A stretch of DNA of 35,920 bases. It comes from an uncultured Bacteriovoracaceae bacterium (lineage in GTDB: Bacteria; Bdellovibrionota; Bacteriovoracia; Bacteriovoracales; Bacteriovoracaceae). Positions 8,158-16,136 of the stretch are shown here, in pieces (the stretch's first letter is position 1; each line of letters begins with the position of its first letter). The notes under the pieces were generated by a model, which saw only the letters and a program-made list of their open reading frames with translations, was not told the DNA's origin and made no database searches. The translations under genes were made by a program, and so were the position numbers. The stretch spans positions 1-35,920 of the forward strand of contig CATLOT010000035.1 of assembly GCA_950054155.1 (NCBI GenBank), in the 5' to 3' direction.

Positions 8158-9126
8158 GTGACAAAGATTTTTGGAATCTTGGCATTTCTCGTAGTTTTTT
8201 CAGGCTGTTCAAGCATGAGAAGTGTCGCTCTTAAGACGGCAGCGCCGCTATTTATGGACTCTATGGCCGGTATTGAAGGGGAGGGTTCTTGGCTTCAGTT
8301 TAAGATGGGAACACCTGCAAACCTTACTCTCATTGATGGCCTTCTCGCCGTAAGGCCTCTGGATGAAAACCTCTTGGCCGCCGCTATTAAGGGAAACGCT
8401 GGCTATGGTTTTGGCGTGGAAGAGACCCTTTATCTTGAAGACAAATTAGCTGAGGTTGAAAACTCGGTCCATAAAGAGAGAGCCCTTTATTATTACACCA
8501 AGGCCTTTAATTATGGTCTCAAGTATCTTGAAGCGAATGATCTCTCCTTAGACGAACTGACGAAGTCCTTAAAAACGAAACAAGGAATCGTTGGTCTCCT
8601 GGATTCTCAACTGAGTGGAGATATGACTTCTTTAGAGTCGATGCTCTACATGGGACAATCTTTAGGTTCAATGGTTAATCTTCAAAGAGAGAATATTCAA
8701 ATGGTGAGTTACTTGCCACTCGCTAAGGGCATCTTTGATTGGGTTTGTGACGTCAAAAGAGATATCGCTCACGGCATGTGCGATATTTTCTATGGAAGTT
8801 ATGAAGCAGGGAGACCTGCTATGCTTGGAGGGAATCCCGAAAAGGGGCGTGAGATCTTTGAAAAGTTTATTAAAGAGAATCCGGCCAACTGGTTAGCGCG
8901 CGTGAGCTTTCTTGAGCACTTTGCTATCCCTCAGTACGATGAAGATATCTATCTCTCTCAAAAGAAAGATCTCGAGAAGTTTGTTGTGCTTCACAAAGAA
9001 CAACTTAAGTGGTCGCCTAGTGGGGATGAAAATCCTATGTTCGCAAATAAACGATTGCGTCTTTTTCAAGCGATCGCTGTAAAGAGATTTGAAATTATAA
9101 AAAAGTACGAAAAAGATATTTTTTAA
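8158..9126 (+). CDS. tatT: TatT-type lipoprotein of a TPAT TRAP transporter
   Basis: The T component of TPAT (tetratricopeptide-associated TRAP) transporters, a lipid-anchored periplasmic helical-repeat protein that assembles with the substrate-binding P subunit. From the GTG at 8158 the protein is 322 residues with a textbook lipoprotein signal (MTKIFGILAFLVVFSGC, lipid-modified Cys17). The mature part has the TatT hallmarks: early GLLAVRPLDENLLAAAIKG, then GYGFGVEETLYLE, RALYYYTKAFNYGLKYLE, and a later LGGNPEKGREIFEKFIKENP repeat. An ATG at 8125 in the same frame would add 11 residues; both have weak GGG-type ribosome sites, and I prefer GTG because it gives a normal-length signal. It directly precedes the P, Q and M genes, which strongly supports the assignment. 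Confidence 0.88.
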   Translation: MTKIFGILAFLVVFSGCSSMRSVALKTAAPLFMDSMAGIEGEGSWLQFKMGTPANLTLIDGLLAVRPLDENLLAAAIKGNAGYGFGVEETLYLEDKLAEVENSVHKERALYYYTKAFNYGLKYLEANDLSLDELTKSLKTKQGIVGLLDSQLSGDMTSLESMLYMGQSLGSMVNLQRENIQMVSYLPLAKGIFDWVCDVKRDIAHGMCDIFYGSYEAGRPAMLGGNPEKGREIFEKFIKENPANWLARVSFLEHFAIPQYDEDIYLSQKKDLEKFVVLHKEQLKWSPSGDENPMFANKRLRLFQAIAVKRFEIIKKYEKDIF

Positions 9127-9142
9127 TAAAAAGGTGTATGAC

Positions 9143-10108
9143 ATGAAGAAGATCCTCACAATTGCCCTTATTGGCTTAATGACTCAAGTAAGTGCCGCCA
9201 GAATTAAAGTTGGAGTTCTCGCTCCAGAGGGAACCAACTGGGCGAAGCACATGAAGAAAATGGGTAAAGAAATAAAAACTGCGACTAAGGGAAAGGTAAA
9301 ATTTAAGTTTTACTTTGGAGGCGCTCAAGGGGATGAGAATGATGTCCTGAGAAAGGTGAGGATTAATCAACTCCAGGGAGGAATCTTTACTGGTAAAACG
9401 CTCGGGGATATTCACGGAGATATCCGCGTCGTTGAAATTCCTTTTGTCTTTGGTGACGATAGAGCAAAGGCCTGGTCAACAGTAGAGAAACTAACGCCTT
9501 ACTTTGATAAGAAAATCAAATCAAAAGGTTTTGAAAATCTTGGCTTCTTTGAAATCGGTCTCGTTTACTTTGTTTCTCAAAAGAAGACAGAAAGTTTATC
9601 GGCATTGAGTGGAGTTAAAATTTGGTCATGGGAAGGTGATCGTATTGTTGAGACTATGATCAAGAAAATGAATCTTGTCTCTGTCCCCCTTCCTCTTCCT
9701 GATGTTCTCTCTTCTTTATCGACGGGAATTATCGAAGCCGCTTATGCTCCAGCTATGCCTATTGTTGCTCTTCAGTGGAGTTCTAAAGTTAAGTACCTTG
9801 TGGATTTTCCCATTGCCTATTCCGTAGGTTCATTTTTGATTAGTGATAAAGCCTGGAAGAAAATTTCTCCTGAGCATCAAAAGGTTGTAAAGACTATTGC
9901 TGACAAATATATGAAAAAGGTGAATGAATCTAATATCGCCGACAATCAAGATGCCCTAAAGGCGATTCAGGCTAATGGCGTCCAAATGCTTCAGTTTCCT
10001 AAAGCTGATCAAGAGAAAGCGAAAACATTAAAATCTGAAATTATGACAAAACTAAAGGGGACTCTCTTTAGTGATGAAGGCTTAAATAAATTAAAGTCTG
10101 TTCTTTAA
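9143..10108 (+). CDS. tatP: TRAP transporter solute-binding protein, DctP/TatP type
   Basis: Periplasmic substrate-binding subunit that hands a (usually carboxylate) ligand to the TRAP membrane subunits. It starts at the ATG at 9143, with AAGGTG seven bases upstream; a GTG three codons earlier is less likely. A signal peptide (MKKILTIALIGLMTQVSAA) precedes 300 residues with DctP-family features: IKVGVLAPEGTNWAKHMKKM, FKFYFGGAQGDENDVLRKVR, GVKIWSWEGD near residue 160, and DVLSSLSTGIIEAAYAP near 190. The usual DctP ligand arginine region is replaced by GVKIWSW, as in TPAT P subunits, so the substrate cannot be read from the sequence. It follows tatT by a short gap and precedes tatQ by 35 bases, so it belongs to the same operon. 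Confidence 0.93.
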   Translation: MKKILTIALIGLMTQVSAARIKVGVLAPEGTNWAKHMKKMGKEIKTATKGKVKFKFYFGGAQGDENDVLRKVRINQLQGGIFTGKTLGDIHGDIRVVEIPFVFGDDRAKAWSTVEKLTPYFDKKIKSKGFENLGFFEIGLVYFVSQKKTESLSALSGVKIWSWEGDRIVETMIKKMNLVSVPLPLPDVLSSLSTGIIEAAYAPAMPIVALQWSSKVKYLVDFPIAYSVGSFLISDKAWKKISPEHQKVVKTIADKYMKKVNESNIADNQDALKAIQANGVQMLQFPKADQEKAKTLKSEIMTKLKGTLFSDEGLNKLKSVL

Positions 10109-10143
10109 GCTCTTTAGAGATTAGGTAAGCGCAAGGAGGCGTT

Positions 10144-10668
10144 TTGCTTTTCAAAATAGTCCACAAAATAGATTCGTTGGCTGAGAAGGGAATTACCGCC
10201 CTTCTCGTTCTCTCTGTCTTTGCGATGCTTGGAATGAGCGTTTCCAATATCGTTCTTCGCTGGTTTGACTCTCATGTTTTATGGTTTGAGCCGGCCGTCA
10301 GGTATTTGGTTTTTATCTGTGCTTTCCTAGGAGGTGCTATTGCCACTGGTAAACGCACTCATATTGGAATAGACCTGATTGGTAAATACTTTGAAGCAAA
10401 GGAAATGTGGGAAGCCCACCGTTGGATTGGAAGAATTATTGATTTTGCTTCCATCATAGTGCTCCTTTATCTAACAAGTGCTTGTGTTGATTTTGTCGCT
10501 GAAGAAGCCAAATATGGCCGAGATAATGTTTTCATCGGTCTTCACGCCAAGCATTTAGCTGCGATTATTCCCTTCGGTTTTGGCATAATCTGCTTTCGCT
10601 TTATTACAAATATTATTCTGTCTTTTTCAAAAGAGTTTCGTTTCAACGTTAATGGAGGGCATGAATAA
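10144..10668 (+). CDS. tatQ: TRAP transporter small membrane subunit, DctQ/TatQ type
   Basis: Small four-helix membrane subunit of the TRAP transporter, 174 residues. It starts at a TTG (10144) with a near-perfect AAGGAGG four to five bases upstream, which decides the start. Four hydrophobic segments fit the family: about residues 18-38, 50-66, 96-115 and 136-158. The DctQ-type motif region is visible as FEPAVRYLVFICAFLGGAIA followed by KRTHIGIDLIGKYF, with the conserved HIGIDL. Its TAA stop overlaps the ATG of tatM by one base (TAATG), indicating translational coupling and equal dosage of Q and M. Confidence 0.93.
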   Translation: MLFKIVHKIDSLAEKGITALLVLSVFAMLGMSVSNIVLRWFDSHVLWFEPAVRYLVFICAFLGGAIATGKRTHIGIDLIGKYFEAKEMWEAHRWIGRIIDFASIIVLLYLTSACVDFVAEEAKYGRDNVFIGLHAKHLAAIIPFGFGIICFRFITNIILSFSKEFRFNVNGGHE

Positions 10669-11927
10669 TGGAATGGCTAATTATTCCTGGAATCGCTCTT
10701 CTCGCTCTTCTTGGAACACCACTTTTTATCATAATGGCCCTGGCAGCAATGGTTGGGTTTCACCTCTCTGAGATTCCACTTGTTGCGGTTGCAATTGAAA
10801 TTAATAAGCTCTCTTCTCAGGCGAGTATTTTAACAATTCCACTCTTTACGTTTGCAGGCTATATGATGGCCGAGAGTGGATCTCCTAAAAGGCTTTTAAG
10901 ATTTGCGGAAGCGAGTCTAGGGTGGTTGCCTGGCGGTGTTGCCATTGTCAGTCTTGTCATTTGTGCCTTTTTTACGGCCTTTACTGGGGCGAGTGGGGTG
11001 ACCATTATTGCTCTTGGGGGGTTGCTCTATCCTATTTTAAATAATGAAGGATATACGGAGAAATTTTCGCTTGGCCTTATCACAACATCAGGTTCTCTCG
11101 GCTTACTCTTTCCACCGTCGCTTCCGATTATCCTTTATGGTCTTGTTACCAATGTCGATATTGAAAAGCTTTTTGTTGCGGGGATTCTCCCGGGAATTCT
11201 TCTGATCGTTATTCTCTCTCTCTATGCGATTCGAAAGGGAACACTTCAAACAAGTCATACTAAATTTGAAGTTAAAGAGTTATGGGACAGTTTTAAGGGA
11301 TGCTGGTGGGAAGTACTTCTCCCTGTTGGAGTCCTCTATGGCATCTATAGTGGTAAGACGACGACGACAGAAGCTGCTGCTGTGACAGCTTTTTATATCT
11401 TCATTATTGAAGTGTTCATTTATCGGGACCTTAAAATTACTAAGGATATCCCAAGAGTGATTAAAGACTCTATGAGTTTAGTAGGGGGAATTCTTCTTAT
11501 CTTATGTTGTGCTCTTGGTTTTACAAATTGGCTTGTAGATGAAGAAATTCCGATGAAGATTCTTGAATTCATGCAAACCTATTTAACGAGTAAGTACAGC
11601 TTTTTACTCTTCCTGAATATCTTCTTGCTTATTGTTGGTTCTTTGATGGATATTTTTAGTGCGATAATTGTGGTTGTTCCTCTGATTACGCCGATAGCGG
11701 AAGAGTTTGGAGTTAACCCCATCCATCTTGCGATTATCTTCCTCACAAATTTGGAAATAGGCTATATCACTCCTCCTGTGGGGATAAACCTCTTTATTAG
11801 TAGTTTTCGATTCAAGAGACCAATAACTGAACTTTATAGGGCATCATTTCCCTTTCTCTTACTTATGTTGGTTGCGCTCGCTATAATTACTTATGTCCCT
11901 GCATTGAGTTTATTTCTTGTAGAGTAG
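10668..11927 (+). CDS. tatM: TRAP transporter large permease, DctM/TatM type
   Basis: Large membrane subunit that carries the Na+-driven transport pathway; 419 residues with about a dozen hydrophobic segments. DctM signatures are clear: IPLFTFAGYMMAESGSPKRL near residue 57, FFTAFTGASGVTIIALGGLL near 102, TSGSLGLLFPPSLPIILYG near 140, and IFLTNLEIGYITPPVGINLF near 360. The ATG overlaps the tatQ stop by one base. A secreted protein begins five bases after its stop, so the operon probably runs on. Direction and ligand cannot be inferred from the sequence; family members are importers. Confidence 0.95.
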   Translation: MEWLIIPGIALLALLGTPLFIIMALAAMVGFHLSEIPLVAVAIEINKLSSQASILTIPLFTFAGYMMAESGSPKRLLRFAEASLGWLPGGVAIVSLVICAFFTAFTGASGVTIIALGGLLYPILNNEGYTEKFSLGLITTSGSLGLLFPPSLPIILYGLVTNVDIEKLFVAGILPGILLIVILSLYAIRKGTLQTSHTKFEVKELWDSFKGCWWEVLLPVGVLYGIYSGKTTTTEAAAVTAFYIFIIEVFIYRDLKITKDIPRVIKDSMSLVGGILLILCCALGFTNWLVDEEIPMKILEFMQTYLTSKYSFLLFLNIFLLIVGSLMDIFSAIIVVVPLITPIAEEFGVNPIHLAIIFLTNLEIGYITPPVGINLFISSFRFKRPITELYRASFPFLLLMLVALAIITYVPALSLFLVE

Positions 11928-11932
11928 GTATT

Positions 11933-13531
11933 TTGGGTAATTTTTGTCGCAAATTTCTATTTATTCTCCTTTTGCTTGGGATTTCTGCCCAAGCAAAAGA
12001 TGATTCCAATTCCTATTATGATGCCGTCTTCTTAGGGGAGAAGGATGCTGGTCAATATGAAGGTCCAGTTAATTCTTTGGTTAACTTTGACGAGCATTTG
12101 GCGACAAAAACTTTTTTAGATGATCTCTTTGAGGAAGATTTCTTTCTCGATCTTTCCTCACCGGCTGTTGGAGTTCTAAAAGAGAGCTGGTTCAACGAGT
12201 TACCAGGGATGAGTTCATGCCCCAATTATTACCTCAAAGATAATATTGAATATATTCGTTATCTCTACCGATTAATTACCATTTCTTATCTCTTTGAGTC
12301 TCTTAAGGAGCATGCAAAGGTCGCTTATTCTTTTGGAATCGATAATAAGGTTTGTACCCTTGATTGGAAGGATGTCTTTGGTAAATGTTCCCCAGAGACA
12401 GTTGATATGAAAACCTTTGTGCGCAGAACACGAAGCCGTTATCTTATTGGGTACGATGTTCTTCAAAACCCGCAATTTAAGTCAAATCAAAAAAGGTCTT
12501 GGATAAGTGAGAAAAGAGATCTCGTAAGTGATAATAGTTTAGAAACAATTGTGGACTATAGGCTTAGAAAATATTGTGAAAAGAATGGCTGCAAGGACCT
12601 CGATGAAGCCGGCCTCTTCAAGTTTCTCAAGAATACCTGTGAACAAGACAAAGAGCATATTCAAACCTTTTGCTCCGAAAAAGACAGCTTGTTCGGAATT
12701 AGTGAAACCTCTATTCCAAGAGATCTTTTAACAACTTCGAATGTTATGAGAGTTATTAATGACGGCGGTTTCGCGAAGAATTGTCTTAATCGTTACTCAA
12801 GCCTCTTCAGTAAAAGAGAGCGAAAGTACCCTTGGCTAGAGGGGCTATTCTTCTATCTTGATAAACAAATTAAGAAGGAAGAGCGAAAGTATGCCCAAGG
12901 TGAGGTTTTCCTACCAGGAGCTTTAAAAGAATTTGATGATCGGGGACTAACTGAATTTCTCTTTGTTACTCCAACTCCCACTCCAACACCGGTACCTGTT
13001 GTCGTAACGCCAAAGCCGACACCAAAACCTGTCGTGGTAGCGAAGGCAACACCTACGCCTAAACCAACTCCAAGGCCGACTCCAAAACCTACACCAAAGC
13101 CGACACCTAAACCCAAGCCTTCTCAATTTGAGTTAGCTCGCATGAAGCTTGTTCGCAAGCAGCTCAAAAGATCGCCTGTTGATATGAGTCAATTCTCTCA
13201 AGAGTTTACTTTTTCTCCTCAGGTGGTCAGGGCCATTAGTGCTCCTCTCAAAGACTTTCAAACGAGAGAAGCTCTCGAAGACCTCAAGCGCTTTGATAAG
13301 TTGGGAACCAAGAGACAGCCTGTTCGTCTTCTCTTTCTAAAGCTTCTTATTGATCAAGAAGAGCATACGGGGCTTTGGAATATTGTCGGGGTTCTCGGAA
13401 ATACTTTCTACGTCATAAATGATCTTGAGAAAAAGAGAATACCGGTTGTTGTTGAGTTAAAGAATGATGAAAGTACAGGGCATATCTGGCAGCTTACCAT
13501 CATTAATGAGCGCTTTTATAAGAAGAAATAA
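11933..13531 (+). CDS. exported protein with a Pro/Thr-rich linker
   Basis: 532 residues, starting at a TTG (11933) with TAGGT-like pairing just upstream, followed by a signal peptide (hydrophobic residues 8-17, cleavage near AQAK at 19-22). The N-terminal part (about 25-340) is unrecognised and has eight or so cysteines, including a KYCEKNGCKD pair and CEQDKEHIQTFCSEKD, suggesting disulphides. Residues 346-396 are a low-complexity linker of TP, KP and VV units. The C-terminal 135 residues form a second domain ending in a beta-rich stretch (LFLKLLIDQEEHTG, LGNTFYVINDLEKKR). Such linkers usually connect two extracytoplasmic domains across or along the cell wall. It is encoded five bases after tatM, so it may be functionally tied to the transporter. 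Confidence 0.8.
   Translation: MGNFCRKFLFILLLLGISAQAKDDSNSYYDAVFLGEKDAGQYEGPVNSLVNFDEHLATKTFLDDLFEEDFFLDLSSPAVGVLKESWFNELPGMSSCPNYYLKDNIEYIRYLYRLITISYLFESLKEHAKVAYSFGIDNKVCTLDWKDVFGKCSPETVDMKTFVRRTRSRYLIGYDVLQNPQFKSNQKRSWISEKRDLVSDNSLETIVDYRLRKYCEKNGCKDLDEAGLFKFLKNTCEQDKEHIQTFCSEKDSLFGISETSIPRDLLTTSNVMRVINDGGFAKNCLNRYSSLFSKRERKYPWLEGLFFYLDKQIKKEERKYAQGEVFLPGALKEFDDRGLTEFLFVTPTPTPTPVPVVVTPKPTPKPVVVAKATPTPKPTPRPTPKPTPKPTPKPKPSQFELARMKLVRKQLKRSPVDMSQFSQEFTFSPQVVRAISAPLKDFQTREALEDLKRFDKLGTKRQPVRLLFLKLLIDQEEHTGLWNIVGVLGNTFYVINDLEKKRIPVVVELKNDESTGHIWQLTIINERFYKKK
12968..13120 (+). repeat. Pro/Thr/Lys low-complexity coding repeat
   Basis: Encodes TPTPTPTPVP, VVVTPKPTPKP, VVVAKATPTP and then a ladder of KPTP and RPTP units. 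The repeat is imperfect at DNA level (varied codons such as ccaact, ccgaca, cctaca), so it is kept by protein-level selection and is not a simple DNA microsatellite. Confidence 0.85.
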
Positions 13532-13535
13532 AAAA

Positions 13536-13557
13536 GGGGGCCTCCTGAGAAGCCCCC
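13536..13557 (-). terminator. terminator between convergent genes
   Basis: The stem is GGGGGC (13536-13541) and GCCCCC (13552-13557) with a ten-base loop that can pair further internally. On the minus strand the tail is TTTTTATTTCTTC, so it ends the 14236-13586 transcript; A-rich sequence just upstream of it on the plus strand gives partial function for the 13531 gene too. TGACTCAGTCA (13558-13568) follows immediately. Confidence 0.8.
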
Positions 13558-13585
13558 TGACTCAGTCACATTTTAAGTGCGACGA

Positions 13586-14236
13586 TTAGTCATATTTCTT
13601 TGCAATTTTCTTAAGTCTCTTTGTTACAGTCTTACTTAGGTCAAGAAGAAGAACGAAACCTGAGTTCTCACCGTTAGCATCTGGGCCAACAAGAGAGATA
13701 TTTCCGGCACGAGCGCTACCTGAGTAGTAACGAGCTGTAATGATGTTGTCCTGACCGATATCAACTTTTACAGGAACAAATACACCAAAGAATTTTGGTC
13801 CTAGATAGAAAGACATGTTCTTCCACTTAGGAATAGTAAAAGCTACAGCAGGGAGACGTCCTGAAGATACACCTGGAAGGTTTCTACCACCTGGAAGTGA
13901 TTGAGGAGGAAGAAGTTGAAGGTCACCGTTGAAAACGTCCTGAAGTGAAACACTGATAGACATAAGTGTTCCAGCTGATTGGAGGTCTGGCTCAACAGCA
14001 ATATATGAATTGTCATACTTAGGGATGTTGTATCTTAGTCCACCGTCAAGTTGAATATTTTCAAAGACCATAGAAATAAGAATGTTGTCTTGTTGGAGCA
14101 CTAGATCAGGTCCATTAACACCTGGGATATCTAGTGATGTTTTTCCGTCTCCACAACTACTCCCAAGAATTGCAGATAGAAGAATTAGGGTTGATACAAA
14201 AAGGTTTCTGGCTCTCGTTACTCTAAAGATGTTCAT
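13586..14236 (-). CDS. probable lipoprotein of unknown function
   Basis: 216 residues with an N-terminal basic-hydrophobic signal (MNIFRVTRARNLFVSTLILL, then SAILGSSCGDG). The cysteine at about residue 28 sits in a loose lipobox (LGSSC, with Gly rather than Leu at -3), so lipid attachment is likely but not certain. The mature protein is beta-rich and Gly/Pro-rich (for example LLPPQSLPGGRNLPG and SFYLGPKFFGVFVPVKV), with a basic C-terminal helix (KTVTKRLKKIAKKYD). I do not recognise the family. The gene stands alone, with a strong terminator downstream and, in its leader, a perfect 12-1-12 inverted repeat at 14246-14270. Codon choice looks regular, and the elaborate leader suggests tight or high expression; that part is inference. 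Confidence 0.75.
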   Translation of the reverse strand: MNIFRVTRARNLFVSTLILLSAILGSSCGDGKTSLDIPGVNGPDLVLQQDNILISMVFENIQLDGGLRYNIPKYDNSYIAVEPDLQSAGTLMSISVSLQDVFNGDLQLLPPQSLPGGRNLPGVSSGRLPAVAFTIPKWKNMSFYLGPKFFGVFVPVKVDIGQDNIITARYYSGSARAGNISLVGPDANGENSGFVLLLDLSKTVTKRLKKIAKKYD

Positions 14237-14641
14237 GGTTTTCTCTCAAAAGAAACGTCGTTTCTTTTGATGATCGGGGTTCTTTTTACAGCGAACGGAC
14301 AAATTCAATAAACGTACAACAAAAAATCACGATCAAAATAGTTTCAAAAAATGTAATCGATAAACGTAGTCAAGTTTCTCACCGCTGCCTAAGCCTATCA
14401 AAATCTTTATTAGGGTCAATTCTAAAATCGGAAAAATATTCCCTTACTTTAGAAGGGAATTAAAAAACTTAAGGACTACGTTTAGTTTTAGGTAGTTAAG
14501 GATTTTTAAGTACGAAGGTGTGACTATTAAAAGAAAACAATACTTCTGTACAAGGCCGTTGGTAAATTGCCTCAAAATTGAGTCACTGGTCTAAATTGCC
14601 TTGTGGGAGCGGGAAATGGCGTTTTTTGATACTCTAGATAT
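14237..14641. other. gene-free divergent region with short repeats
   Basis: About 400 AT-rich bases with no credible ORF. Besides the leader palindrome it holds three copies of TAAACGTA (14309-14316, 14361-14368, and inverted at 14477-14484). Two of these extend to an 11-bp inverted pair, TAAACGTAGTC (14361-14371) and GACTACGTTTA (14474-14484). It also holds a direct repeat TAAATTGCCT at 14563-14572 and 14592-14601. Promoters for both flanking genes must lie here, but I cannot place them confidently. Confidence 0.5.
14246..14270 (-). promoter_or_regulatory. perfect palindrome in a lipoprotein gene leader
   Basis: TCAAAAGAAACG (14246-14257) and CGTTTCTTTTGA (14259-14270) are exact inverse complements around one base. 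It ends nine bases from the ATG of the 14236 gene, right beside its GAGAG ribosome-site candidate. It could be an operator, or an mRNA hairpin that affects stability or ribosome access. Confidence 0.6.
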
Positions 14642-15031
14642 ATGGATAATCTTAGGGTTTTTTCCACATTCAAATCAGCCCAAGGCTCTTTTTCAGGTCG
14701 CTCAGTGATGAGTAAGAAAGAGAGGCTTAAAAACCTTCCCCGAGATAAGAATGGAATGGTTGAACGCTCTTTAGATAATAAAGAAAGTCTTTCCCGTAAT
14801 GAAATCCTAGAAAAGCTTAAAAAGGCAAAGGGCCCAGAACAGCATCAAAAGAAAGTCCAAGGTCAGCGTTTTGGCGACAGCTTTATGGCCGAAGAAAGTT
14901 CTGGTGATATTAAAAAGAACGATCCTAAAGATCCTATGACTACTGAAAAATTAAAATCGATGCTTAATTCAGGCGTGGTGAACTTTAGTGGCAAAGAACA
15001 AGAGATCCTCAGTAAAATCCTCAATAAGTGA
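14642..15031 (+). CDS. small polar protein of unknown function
   Basis: 129 residues, Lys/Ser/Glu-rich, no signal peptide or membrane segment, probably largely disordered until a helical C-terminus (TEKLKSMLNSGVVNFS and GKEQEILSKILNK). I do not recognise the family. The ATG at 14642 has no clear ribosome site. An internal ATG at 14708 (MSKKERLKN) has AGGTCG about ten bases upstream and is a reasonable alternative start giving 107 residues. The C-terminal short helix pattern is loosely like that of FlgM anti-sigma factors, but there is no neighbouring flagellar gene and I would not name it so. Its TGA stop abuts the stop of the convergent DHH gene with no base between. Confidence 0.6.
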   Translation: MDNLRVFSTFKSAQGSFSGRSVMSKKERLKNLPRDKNGMVERSLDNKESLSRNEILEKLKKAKGPEQHQKKVQGQRFGDSFMAEESSGDIKKNDPKDPMTTEKLKSMLNSGVVNFSGKEQEILSKILNK

Positions 15032-16024
15032 TTATTTATCGTCTAGCATCAGTTCAATCTTGGGAACTGTCTCTCTTATAATTTCCTCAATTTTACCTTC
15101 AATTAGGGTTGCTGCTGAGTGGTCGTGACCACCACCTCCAAGGGCTTGGGCCATCACTCCGACATCGACATCACCTGCCGAACGCATTGAGATTTTAACC
15201 ATATCGCCAACTTGGCGAAACATACAGGCGACCTTTATGTTATCGAGTATGAGGAGATAATTGACGAGACCATGGGTATCTTCAGTATCGACGTTAAACT
15301 TTTCAAGACTCTCTTCCGTTAGGCTGAGCCAAGCGATTCGTCCATCATCTGAGGACTGAGCACTTGAGAGGACAATTCCAAGCATTTGCATATAGCTAAT
15401 TTGCTTAGTGCCATAGATCTTATTGTAGGCTTTAGGGGGCTCTATACCTGTATCCATTAACTTTGCGATAAGGCGATGAGTGTTGCCCGTCACCGTGGGA
15501 TAGCGAAAGCTACTCGTATCGATAAGAATACTTGTATAAAGGGCGTACGCCATTTCTTTAGTAAAGGGAACTCCAATTGATTCAATGAGACTACCAACGA
15601 GCTCCCCAGTGGCAGCCATGGTCGTGTCGATACAGTGGATTGCTGCAAGCTCACGAGGAGCGGGGTGGTGATCAATAAAGAGGAGATTCTTCGAGTTGGG
15701 AACTACAGTCTGAAGCTGGGTGCCTATTCTGCTGAGTGAGTTTGTGTCCGTGACGATAAAGAGATCTATTGTATTTTTATGATCTTTGGGAAGGGACGCC
15801 TTATATTCCTCGTAGGAGATGACACAGTCATCAGGATCGAGGTAGCGGTAGCGCTCAAGGAGGGGCTCCTCATTGACGCAAATAGCATTCTTACCAATTT
15901 TTCTCAAGGCCATACAAAGAGCAATTTCCGAGCCAATCCCATCAGCATCGGGTTGGATATGGGTGGTAATCACAATATTCTTGGCCTTTTCAGTCAAGGA
16001 TTTAAAAAGTTGAATCATTCTCAT
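15032..16024 (-). CDS. nrnA: DHH-family phosphoesterase, NrnA-like
   Basis: Probable nano-RNase / 3'-phosphoadenosine-5'-phosphate phosphatase of the DHH-DHHA1 family, acting on very short oligoribonucleotides in the cytoplasm; 330 residues, normal length. The metal-binding motifs are all present: HIQPDADG with H22, D26 and D28, FIVTDTN with D93, the DHH motif itself at 118-120 (FIDHHPAP), and ILIDTSSFRYP near residue 167. The DHHA1 substrate loop GGGGHDHSAA is near 296-305. It starts at ATG 16024 with only a weak AAGATG ribosome site; an ATG two codons in is equally possible. It is divergent from the ABC operon at 16137 and ends flush against the 14642 gene. Confidence 0.92.
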   Translation of the reverse strand: MRMIQLFKSLTEKAKNIVITTHIQPDADGIGSEIALCMALRKIGKNAICVNEEPLLERYRYLDPDDCVISYEEYKASLPKDHKNTIDLFIVTDTNSLSRIGTQLQTVVPNSKNLLFIDHHPAPRELAAIHCIDTTMAATGELVGSLIESIGVPFTKEMAYALYTSILIDTSSFRYPTVTGNTHRLIAKLMDTGIEPPKAYNKIYGTKQISYMQMLGIVLSSAQSSDDGRIAWLSLTEESLEKFNVDTEDTHGLVNYLLILDNIKVACMFRQVGDMVKISMRSAGDVDVGVMAQALGGGGHDHSAATLIEGKIEEIIRETVPKIELMLDDK

Positions 16025-16065
16025 ATGTCATCTTATCGGATTCTAAAGTGAGGGCTATAGGATTT

Positions 16066-16094
16066 TTAACAATTTAGAAACTTTTTGCTACTCT
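16066..16094 (+). promoter_or_regulatory. candidate promoter of the ABC operon
   Basis: TTAACA (16066-16071) matches a -35 box at five of six bases. After 17 bases comes TACTCT (16089-16094), a weaker -10 candidate. It lies about 40 bases upstream of the first gene of the ABC operon. Support is by position and consensus only. Confidence 0.3.
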
Positions 16095-16136
16095 TTTAAA
16101 GGAATAAGACAGATTTACTCAAGGAGAGAGTGAAGA

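Noticed and set aside
12853-13116. Antisense ORF rich in GVGVGFGVG repeats
   Set aside because: It is the reverse complement of the Pro/Thr linker codons; there is no ribosome site and the sense protein is clearly real.
12968-13120. CRISPR-like or tandem DNA repeat
   Set aside because: The periodicity is that of TP/KP codons with varied synonymous bases; there are no regular spacers or conserved repeat unit.
14642-15031. FlgM-like anti-sigma factor
   Set aside because: Only a vague C-terminal helix similarity; no flagellar neighbours and no diagnostic residues.
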